Source: Dastarcus helophoroides
Lineage: Eukaryota; Arthropoda; Insecta; Coleoptera; Bothrideridae
Length of the DNA stretch: 64,000 nucleotides
Direction: 5' to 3'
Assembly: GCA_028583605.1 (NCBI GenBank)
Contig: CM053329.1
Span: forward strand, 2,232,001 to 2,296,000
The notes below the pieces were generated by a model. The model was not told the DNA's origin and searched no databases. It saw nothing but the letters and a program-made list of their open reading frames with translations. Of this stretch, positions 36,101 through 48,100 are shown piece after piece; within the stretch, counting starts at the first letter, position 1, and each line of letters starts with the position of its first letter. The position numbers and the translations under genes were made by a program.

Positions 36101-39100
36101 AAATTTTCTTTAGTTTCAGTATATCAACATAATTTTGACAAGTGGTAACTTCGTAATTTAATGGAATTAGAAATTTTATTTCAAATATTTTAATGTGTGG
36201 AAATTTTCAAACACGTTTTTGCCAAAAACGGTGCAGTGTATCAACTTGAAAAAAGTATAGCTTCGCTACGCAAAATTGACTGCTCTTTCATAATGTTTAG
36301 TCAAACGTATCAGAATAAGAGCAGCAAAAAAAGATGCGATAAAAAAAGAAATACAAAAAAAAACTGCCGACCCCGCCCTCTACAATATGCGACACCATTT
36401 ACTTATACTTATCTAAAACATAACTGTACCAAATTTCAGTACGATTGGACGTTTCGTTTCTGAATTATACGCACAAAAAAACATTTTTTTTCTTTGAAGA
36501 CCTGTAACTTCTAAACGAGGCACTTTTGAACTAAGTTAAATTTGTGTAAATCGGTTCTATTTGATCATAGGAAGCTGTATTTAAGTTGGGTCCCATTACT
36601 TGCCGGACACTCTGTATAACATCTCAAAGATTTTTTCCGAAATTTCAATTTTCATCTGGAATTTTCGCCTCTAAAAAACGAAACATTTTTTTTCATTCCA
36701 TATTTTTTGGAATTTAAGATGGCATTTAGAAATTTCGGGCTTTTTCCAGAAAAAAATATTTCTTAATATTTCGAATTATTGCTTTGAATGAATTTTGAAT
36801 TATTAGAAGGTGGTTTTGCGACGTGCAAGTTTAATTTTTAAAAAATATTTCAAATATTTCAAAAATCTAATTTTAATTTTAAAAATTTCACTTTAAATTC
36901 GAAATTCAGAAAATAATTTTTTTTTCGAAAACTCCCAATTTTTTTAACAAATTTTCATTTCACTAGTGAAAAATCTATCAATTTACTCCATTTGCAATCA
37001 ATTTTTTTGCGTTTTTTTTTTAACTTTTAATTTCATGTTTCGAATTTTGCTCTTTACTAAAATTTTATGAGCTTAAGAAATACAGCTTTTTTTATTAATT
37101 TGATAGACATACTGAATTTAAACTGAATTCTTTTAAAATTAGGAAACTTGTCACAAAACTAATGAAAAATCCAAAAGTTTTACTTTTTTTTAAAAGGAGT
37201 TTTTGAAACTGGAAATTTTTTTAATTTGGAGCTTAAACATGAATATTTTTTGTAAATATTGAATTTCTTTCTAAAATTTTAACTTTTTCTACAATTATGA
37301 TCATTTATTCTAAACTTTCACTTTCATTTCAAAATGTAAATTTTTTCTTACAAGCATCGAGGTTTTTGTATTTCTATTTTAACCCTTAAGTGTGGACAAT
37401 TCATTTTCATGCAAAAACTAGTAGTTCACAAAAATTAAAATAAATAATAAAATAACAGTAGCCCCGGTAGGCTTAAGGGTCACAGAATTCCAAAGATTGA
37501 TGATTAAAAAAGGAACTCCCGCCGCCGACTATCCGAGGGTTGCAACGAGGAGCTCCACGGACCACATGCGGACCGCGGACCGTCTGTTACTGACCGCTAC
37601 TCCAAAGTGTTAAATAAGGCCATTATAAACTTTGCTCCAAACTTAGCACCGGTATGTACTGAGGTGTTTTGTCAGGGGACAAATGTTTTAATGTGTCGCT
37701 TTTAACAGTGTCCCACACTGAACCCAAATTTGCATTGTGTATTCGCATTTTAAAATTGGCTACCTAACTTAAGAGGATCATTTGTACAACATGCTTATTA
37801 AAGAAATTATTGGTGAAAACGCAGGTTATGTACAATGTAACTAAGATTACAAAGGTCACTAGTGTGAGGTAACTTTCATTCTTGTATTATGGGCTGTATA
37901 GCAACAAATCTCTTTGCTTTATCAGAAGTCCTCAATATTTATCTGTTAATTTTTTTTTAATATTGCTATGCAACCCTTAGTAGAAAAATAAAAGATTTGT
38001 TTTAAGGTCAGCAAATATTTCTTGCAAACCAACAAGGAAACCAATTTCCTTCTAGATCATATAAAATTAATTATGAGAAGAATAAACTTGTTACAATCTG
38101 ATATGTCATTCGTTTTTTCTTTGCTCTGAAGATACTTTGGAGATAATGAATGAAGGAAGTAGTTAAATTGAATGTTTGACTTCCAAATTTCATGTAATCA
38201 TAAAATACGTCTATACAGGATGATTTAAAATTCGAAGTACATACGGATTTTAAGAGCGTATTCTTGGGGTAAAAATAAGACTGTTTCTTCCTTTAATCAT
38301 GTGTCCTAAAGTGGGTGGCATTTTAGGACACATGTTTGTAGAAAGGAAAAGCCTTATTTTTAACCCCAATTTTGAATCACCCTGCATATTTCTTGTAATT
38401 TTTGTAAAATCTTTTATCGATTTCGTTTTCCGAACTGCACATTTTTATGTCGTGATTCAAAACATACATAGCGATTGTTATATAGCATAACCATAAAAAG
38501 TTGCCGAGAACATGGTCAAAGATAATGTGGTAGGAAAAAACATTACAAGATATTTAGATCATTAAAACACCACAAACTGTCTCAATTTCATTTCAAAAAC
38601 AGAAAAAACTTAACGGAACCAGTAAATACTTGAGATCACATCACAGCCAATAAAAACCTAATATACTATAACTTAAACGGTCTAACATTTGTTTAAAGTG
38701 AACCGTAGGTTTGATTTGTTGCTTGCATGTGGAAACAGGAAACCAAGATAAGATTTTTAGGCAGCTTATTAAACTGAAGCAGACTGGCACAACGCGCTCG
38801 CTAGATCGATTGGTGCATCTAAGATTAGCAGTGCCTATGTAAAAGACAGATACCTGTATTAACATGCTATGTTGCCTCATTTGCTTCCTACTGGATTCGA
38901 GATGTTTTTGCAATATGGCCTGCTCTGACGAGATTCTTTGCAATTCAGTGGCATCAGCTTCGGCCAGCTGATTGCCCGATTTCCTCAATTGACGCTGCTT
39001 ACTATTCAGTGACTGAAATAATCAAAATCCGTGAATAGATCTCGGTTTGTTAAATATTAAATGTACCTTTCGTATCTTTCGCAACTTCTGCACTTCAGTT

Positions 39101-42100
39101 TCGTAAAATTTCAATTGCTCGGTAAGCACACTATGTTGATGATTCAGCCATTGCTCGTAAACCATCTGTGCTTGTTTGTCTTGCTCCGTTACGATGTTTT
39201 CTGGGGGTAAAGGTGGCGCTGCTAATAAATTTGCATTAAATGTTTGTATTCTTGGAGTTACATCAGCGACTGGTTGTGGGGTAGGTGTGGGGCATGGTCT
39301 ATTCTGAGTGGTTTGCCATTGATTTTGAGATATCATCGACCCGGATGCTGCCATAAAAAATACATTTATACTTTCTTGAGACAATTTATAATTCTTTACT
39401 TACTTTGAATATTTGGCGAATTAGTATTAATTAAAGAACCACTGTTAAAAACATCGGCCTTCAGGCGTTCAAAGTCATGATCGCTCAAAAGTGTAGATTC
39501 GCTGCTTACAGATGAAGATTCTTGATTTTGTCCCTGATTTATGTTTTGTTTTTCTTGCTCTCGTTTTTCCTGTTCCAAAAGATCTTCTAATAAAAGAGGC
39601 TGTTCCTTAATAGTAAAAATTTTGATTATAGAGTGCCTTATGAATGCCGAATGGAAATTACACTGATTAATACATAGCAGTGTATTTTTCTGTTATCACT
39701 TTTTTACATAAATGGTGAAAATTTATATTTTTAACCAGTAAATCTTTTACTTATGAGCAAAATGAAACGGCATACTCCACAAATATGAAGAAGTCATATA
39801 CAGGATGTGGTTGGTTGACGAGATGCAGGGGGTAAGGATTATGAATTTTAAGCTTATGTCCATCTTTCTCCTAGGGGGCGCTAGAATCGCCATATTATTT
39901 ATGTAAATTAATACATATTTTTTGTTTATTAAGTTCCGTTCAAAACAAATAAAGAATATAGAAGAACGATCAATTCTACAAAGAAAAGATACGTCTGTTT
40001 GAGTCGTCTAAAACTGTAGGTTTTTAAGATATATGCATTAAAAAGTTTTAATGTATTTTTTTACGATTTCTTAAGGCGCAGATACTATAATATTTTTTTA
40101 AATTTGAAGAATTTCGTAAGAAAGAATCAAATTATCTTCAGGAGTGGCGGTAAATAATCCAAGAAGCTGCAAATACATTTAAAAATAATAGGAAAATTCT
40201 GATTTTGACATTTAAGAAAGTGAAATTTAAAATTTATTGAAGTAGGTGGTAGACACTTGCAACATTCGGTTTAAAGTTTGTTATTGTCGCTAATACCAAT
40301 CATGTTAATAGTTATTTACTGTGGCTTTGATTCCTTCTCCGTATTTTTGCATATTTTAAAAAGTAAAAAATCATAATAAATTACATTGAACCTTTTAAAT
40401 GCAAACTGCAAAATGCAAAAACTGAAAGCTTTAGGCGACCCAAAGGGCAGTACCTTTTTTTGTTGAATTGATTGTTCTTTTATAATATCGACCTGCTTCA
40501 AGCGTAACTCAACAGATAAAAAAAATATGTTTTAATTTACGTAATAATAATGTGAAACTAGCGCCCTCTAGGGGCAGAGTCAAAATAAACCTAATATTCG
40601 TAATTCTTACACCGAAAAACATAAAATTCCCAAATATTAAATTGATAGCATCAAAACTTTTGCACTTATTGGGAAATTTCAGAATAAAATTTAAACTTTA
40701 AATCCCCTGTATCTCTTAAACCAGCGACTTTACTATTAGGCATGTTGAGCTCAATCGTAATATTTTGGTGTATAGTGTCACCAGTTTAGAGCTAGCCCAT
40801 TTTTCTGGCTCACCCTGTATCTTTTAATCTATTTTGTAACTTTTTTTCTAAATATACATTACAAAGACGTAGCTTTTGTGTAACTGATTTTGCTAACCCA
40901 ATTAATTTTAAATTAGCTCTTCAATGAGAAATGTAATATGTATTCAAGTCAGCAACACATATACTTCTTCCAGGATTAGACCCTTTCAACGAACTATCAA
41001 GTGCTCGGCGCATCGTCAGCAAAAGTTAAACTTACCTGCCATGCAGATAAATAATAATAATAACAACAACTTAAACTGGCAAAAATACTTGTTTTTTAAT
41101 TAACTAAACCACGGGCAAATATTTCGAGATTGAAAAACATTTCTAAAAGTTTTAAGAATAAAACTCGACATTTAAGGATAAAAGGCGTTTGGGTAATTAA
41201 AATTCAAAATGTTTAGAAATAAATTGGAAATTCAAATTTAATATTAAAATTTCGGGGAAAAAATTGGAACTTTAAAAAACATCCGCTTTGACTTGACATT
41301 TTTAAGAATAGGTTGAAATTTTTTTATAAAACATGAAATTCCTCAAAACACTGGCTTCACCACAGAGTTTTCAAACAAAAAGTACGAAGAGACTGCTGGA
41401 ATTATGTAAAAAAGAAAAATACTGGAAACAACACAGAATTTATTTAGACTATTTTCAATTTCACTTCAATTTTTTTGAAATATGTGGTTGAAGTTTTAAA
41501 GTTCTAACCAAACTTTTAAGGAAAAAAGACAAAATTTCGATGCTACAGAAAATTTCTAGAAATGTTAAGAATAAAGCTCAACATTTAAAGAAAGAAATTT
41601 CGGGAATTAAAACTGGAGATGTTTAGAAAAGAGCAAAATTTTAAATTTAAAATCGAAATATCGAAAAAAATAAAACTGAAATTTATAAGAAAAAGTTCAC
41701 TTAGAGTTGATATTTTAAAAATATGTTGAAATTTTCCTAAAAGTTAACTTTTTAAAAACAATTTAGAAATTATTAAAAACATTTCTAATTTAACATCCGC
41801 AAAATTATGGAAATAAAGGCAAATACCAAAAAAAACTTACAATTTTGAGGTTCGAATCAAACTTAGAGAAAAAAGTGAAAACTCGAATTAATTTCGAAAT
41901 AAAGTCAACCTTTCCATCAGAATCGAAATTCCGCAAAAAAATTTAAAAGAACAAAAAATTTGAACAATACGGATAAAAATCTCGAAATTTATTTAAAAAA
42001 ATTAGAATTTTCATGGTTAACACAGTAAATTTTTAACACAGTAAATTGATGATGAAACGTCTATTCATGTTAAAATTTCTTTATTTTTCTTTTTTATATT

Positions 42101-45100
42101 TTAAAAAAAAATTTTATTTTTAAGTATTTCTTCCTCATTGTTCCCTTTCCATGTTATGTACTGCTGACGAGCTCAAATGAGAGCGAAACATCGATGTTTT
42201 TTATGTATTTTTATATTTCCTAAATTATCAAAAAATCAAAAATTTTTATTTTTTTCATATTTAATTTTTGGTCTCCTATTTTTCATTATTCCTTTCTATG
42301 TAAAATAAACTAACCTCTTAATTTGTAAACTGTCATGAAGTGACGTTTTTAATAAATTTAAATATCACGTAGTCGCATTTCAAAAATTGTTTAGAAAATT
42401 GTCAACAAACCATAAAAAAATTTAAATATTTCCAAACTGGGCCGAAGAAATGTTAAATAAATTGAAAAAAACATTAAAGTCAAATTCAAAAAAAAATAAG
42501 AATCTTAGAGAAAAAAAACAACTAAAAATGTAAATTAGCAGCTTGCAGAAAGAAGTTAAAATTTCAAAAAACTAGTTGAAATTATTTAAACAAATTCTCG
42601 ATAGCTGGAGTTTAGGCTTAAGAGATTAAATTTGAAATGCTGAAAAACAGAAATCGGTATTTATAGAAAACTTTCGTAATATTTCGATCTTAAATTATAA
42701 AACTTTACAATTTCAGAAAAACAAAAAAATGCAAATTTTAAGTTAAAAATTTAAGGAAAAAGTAGATATTTCGAAATACGACTCAAAATTTCAAAAAACA
42801 AAAATGAATAATCGCAATAAAACAGAAATTAAACCAAAAACAGTTCCAAAGTGACATTTCGAGGAAGAATAATTCGGAATTTCGAGATTAAACCCGAAAT
42901 TTTACAAAAAAAAATGGTTGTAAATTCCCTGACCACCAACGCCCAGAGCTGTTGCTCGGCTTACTCACCCCGACTCGACCTAGCGAGGGGTCTGCAAACC
43001 TCGTAAAAAATTAAAATAAATAAAAAACTTTACATTTCGGCTTTGAGATTGCCATTTCTGTTTTCCACTAAAATTTTGGGTTTAACTTCAACATTTCAAC
43101 TTTTTCTAGACATTTTTGGTCTTATTATACATATTATTCCAAACTTCGATTTTAGTTTGTCGAGCTAAAACCCAAAATATCGCAACTATTTTAAAATAAC
43201 TTTTAAGTATTTTTTTAAAGTTTCGATCATTTTCTCTAAATATAAACATTCTTATCCACAACTTTGACAGAAGTTCTTTTGAATTGACATGCCTGATGTT
43301 TAATGTTTAACCTCCAATCCAGATAATAAAAGTCGATTTTTTTCCCTTTTTTTTTAAAGTTTAATCCACTCGCAAATGGCAACCCCATTATGCCTTCAAA
43401 GCATGCGAGTAGGATGCGGAAACAAGGATAGATGGCGATGAAGTTAATCCATAAAAAAATTTTCTTTTAAAGTTTGGACTTCAATCTAGAAAAGGCCCAC
43501 TTTTTTCGAAATGCCGCCTTATATCCAAAAATTAGAAATCTAAATGCCAGCTTTATAAATCCCATTTTTTTTTTCAAAATTGCCAATTCTTTGGTAATTT
43601 TTTACATTTAAAATTTCAGGTTGGTTTTCCAAATTTCCACTTTAAGGCCGGTCGCATAGTACGAAATCCTGGTTGGTTTGCAGAATGAAAAATTCAGGTT
43701 CAAATGGACGCATTTCTATGAAACTTCAGGAATCGGGGCCTGTGCGACCAGTGACTGAATTCTAAATTTGAATGTCTGATTCGTAAACCTGATCTGAATT
43801 ACGTATGTGTGCGGCCTAACTAATATTTCTGGACATTTTCCCCTTTTTTTTTTCTACAGTTTGATTTTAACCTCGAAATGTCGAATTCGTTTCCAAATTT
43901 TAACTTTAATTTCGAAAATTTTTCACGTAAATTTAATTGAAAGTTTGTTTTTTCCTACAACTTCAATTATAAGCGTTAGTATTTTTTTGTAAATTTCAAC
44001 TTTTCTTCCGAAATTCTAATTTTTTTTACAAAAAATTAAACTGAAACTCAAATTACAAAGTGCGAGGTAAATTTTTTGAAATGTGCGTTCTAAAGTCTTG
44101 AATTTTCTGGAAATGTTGACTTTTTTTCCAATTTTAGACTTAAACCTTGAAATATTGACGAATTATTTCTCGATTTTTTTTTCCATTTCAAGTTTACAAA
44201 CTCAATTTTTTTCTAATTTCGATCGTAAAGTCGAATTTTTTAAATTAATTTTTTTGCTATGATCTATGTTTTTTGGATCTCAATATGATGACTTTCTACA
44301 AAATATTGACTATTTTCGAAATTTCCACTTTTTTTCAAAATTTCGAGTTCGGATTCAAACTGCATTTCGGAATTACTTTTTTGAAATTGCTGCCTGAAAT
44401 ACTAAATTTGTCTTCAAAATTTTCACTATTTTTTCAATTAAGTCGATTTTTTTTTTGTTAATTTCAAATCTTTCTTGAGTAGCGATTATACTACTCTTAT
44501 ACATGAAGCGACAGGTCTGCATAAGAATGTCTACCCAATGCAGGTCATTTTATTTAAAAAAAAAACAAACACAAGGCCTACATAAAAATAAGAAGACATC
44601 ACAGTTTTTGAGGTTTTGAAATAAGATGGGAATGGAAAGATATTTTGCTTAAAAGTTTGCTACGAACGATAAAGTGAAAAAACTGTACTTTGTATTTAAT
44701 ACTTCTATATTGCCAGCTCCGAGTTTTAAGTGGGTGCACAACACCTGTCTATTTCTACTCGGCTTCTCTCCGGGGATGATTCCCAATGAGCAGGAGTTCG
44801 GAATCAGACGTGCGTGTAAACATCAATGTGTCGTCTGCGCAAGACTCGTAGTCTCCGTAGACTTGCCTAGCTTTATCCTTTACTATGCAGACAGTTGTTG
44901 CTTACGGAGAGAATAAAGAGCTGGCAATATAGAAGTAATTTGGCATATTTAGGCTAAAGTAAAGACATAATTAAACTGCCAATGTTCAAAAAATTGAACA
45001 ATAAGGTCCCTTTCCCTTTGTGGAGTGTACCAGATCATTTTGCAGTAAAAGGAATAAGTAAATTGTGTGTCACGTTTTATTAATACTGTACAATAAGCAT

Positions 45101-48100
45101 GCACCTAAGATTTGAGAATGGGTTATTACATTCTGGTGTTATGTACAAGGTGGATTAAACCAAACTAGATCTCTGAGGCGATGTAATTAACATATCGTAT
45201 CATTGTTTACACTATCTTAAAAACGCCAATACCAAATTATATAACTTTTTGAGCTAATTATGTTAATCAGAAAATTTTAAATCAAAAAATATTGTTACAC
45301 TTTTAGACATCCGACGAGGAGCGGCAACTGGAAAAGTAATTATCAACGAAACATGAAGATTTGTTTCGAATCAACATCTAAAATTTCTGTAAATTACAGA
45401 ATATAATCTTCTTTGTTGATTATAAGGATATGACTATAAATAATATGCAGCTTTAAGGAGACTAATTTAATTAAAAAAATGTAAAACTAGAACAAGATAT
45501 TAAGTATCAATTCATTCGTTAATGTAATTTTTGAATTTTTATTACGCGAACATTTTTAAATACAAGAATACCTTTAAAGTTTGTAATATCCCAAGAGTAT
45601 TGACAAGAGGAAAAAGAAATATCAATAAAACACATAGATTTTTTTCGCAAATTCGTTCTAAAATCGGTAACACATAACCAGTTGACTCATGCAAAACTGA
45701 ATTATTGATGCTATTCTAAACCAGGGCTTCTTAATCTTTTTTCATTCACGACCCCATTTATGACTGATTTTTTTTTTAAATATTCGTTTTGACAAATAAA
45801 ACTTTTTTTGAAATTTTTGACTTCAAAATTGCGCCTTTTTAAAAAATTTTACCTTTTTAAAAAAAATTCGTTTTTGTTCCAATTTTTTCTGAAAATTTTG
45901 ACTTATTTAACTTTTTTTTCGATTTATTTTAAAATACCGATCCCAAGTTTTTAACAAACTCGATTCTTATTGGAAAATTACGACTTTTTAAAAAATTTCG
46001 ACATTTTAAAATATCCCTTTTTTTTGGAAATTTAGACTTTTTCTCAAAATGTTCACTTCATTTTGGAAATTTAGACTTCTTTTGGATTTTTCCGAAATTT
46101 CAACTTTTTTTTTGAAATTTTCAAAATTTAGATTTTTTCTTGACTATATATATATAACCTTTTTTAAAATTTTACTGCTTACTGAAAATATATACCTTTT
46201 TTTTTTTCAAATTACGCAGGCCCACAAAAATAAAGAGATATGTGCTGGGGGCCGGAATATGATTTTATGGGGTATTTTTTTCTGCTGAATACGAATCTAA
46301 AGTCAAAAATTGGGGTCAATGAGCAAATAACCCAGAAAAGCCCAAAAAAAAACGATAAAAGTATCGTCACTTATCGGCTTTTTGGGTTTTCTTGGATTAT
46401 TTACTCATTGACCTCCAATTTTAACTTCAATTCGTATTCAGCGGGAAAAAAGTCCCCAGAAAATCATAGTCCGGCCCCCAGTACAGACCACTTTTTTTGT
46501 GGACCTGTGTCATCATTAAAAATTTTGATTCTTTTTGTAGACTTTTTTCAAAATTTCAATTATTTTTCTCCACTTTTTTTCCAACATTTTGACATTTTTT
46601 CAACATTTCGACTATTTGAAGAACCTGTCTTTCAAGATTTTTATTGAAAATTTTATTTATTATTTATTTTATTATTTCACCTTAGTTTAAAATTTCGAAT
46701 TTAAAATTTTCCAAAGACTAAATAGACTGAACGCTGCAGGGTAACCAGTCAAGGCAGTTTGAAGCCTGGCGAAAGCGCAGCTCGCAACGCGCTCTTATTC
46801 GTTAGCAGACCTTTGCGAAGACAACATCGGTTTTTTTATCAAATAGGCATTAAATGTGAAAAAATGTATTGTGGAACACTGTCGGAACATAAGTGAATAT
46901 ATTAGTGAAGGAAAATCAAGAGTTTCATTCTTTTGGTAGGTAAAAATAAAATATATAAATATTCAATTATCAATGTGCGCGAGTCGCCGTTTCACTGCAG
47001 TCATCACATATTTGCAGCATCGGCTTAACAATATTGTGCACACGCGTCACGTATTGAAATTCGAAATTAAAAAAAAATCGAATTTTTAAAAAATCAAGTT
47101 TGAGAAATAGTAAAAATTTGAATAAAAGTCGAAATATAAAAAAAATTCGAATTTTTCATAAAAGTTAAAACAAAAATAGTCAAAATGTTGACAAAAGTCA
47201 AGTCGAAATTTTCAAACAATGGATTTGGAACTTATTGAAAATTTCGACCTTTGTACTATTTCTCAAGGTTTTGACTTTTTGAAAAATTCGATTTTTTTTT
47301 CAAAAATGTACACTTCATGTAAATTTGACTCTTTAACAATTTTATTTTCTTTTTGAGAAATTGGATTTTTTACAAAATTTCTTCTCAGAATTTCGACGTT
47401 TTCAGAAAATGTCGACATTTTATAATCCACGAAGTTTTAATTTTTTCAAAACTACGACTTTTCTTGAAAAGGAATTTTACATGAGCATTCTTAAGTTTTT
47501 ATTTATTGTTAAACTAGCAAATTTTGTTTTGTCAATATCTTAACTATATAAATTATGACTAAGACACCTTTACCTTATAACTACAGAATTAATGGCATTA
47601 AAAAAAAATTGTTGTTCATCTAATCAACTGATATATCGCCTGTTAAAGATATCTTGGGACGCAAAATAAATATCTTCCATTAAGATCTCACAGCCATAAA
47701 ATTTGGCTTCACGACCTCATCTGGTGTCACAACCCACAGTTCAAGAAGCCCTGTTCTAAGCAATTTTTTACACCGTGCTTCCACTTGGTAGATGTAAATT
47801 ATGATTGATTTTAATTGGTTAGGTCTTCTTGTTTAATTTTGCCTCTTGCATAATATATTGTTTATTTCATTAGTGCTTGTAATCCATAACAATTTGCAAA
47901 ATTCCCGAACTTGAAATAGACATGTAAACTAATACATGTAATACATATAAATTGAATACAACTTGTTTTTTGTAATCTCAGGTTAATAAAAAAATTAAAT
48001 GTAGAGTATCTAAAAAAACATTGTTTTGTTTCTATTTCTCTCAGAAATTTCGAGTTTTTTTTTTTTTCAGTTATCATTTCTTATAATATCCAAAATTAAT

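Noticed and set aside
36197..36463. Lys/Asn-rich ORF inside the 1.17-kb foldback
   Set aside because: It is part of the right palindromic arm with no conserved motif; composition explains it.
46240..46647. 135-residue plus-strand ORF as a transposase remnant
   Set aside because: It runs through both arms of a palindrome, so the two halves are complementary; no DDE or zinc-finger motif is seen.
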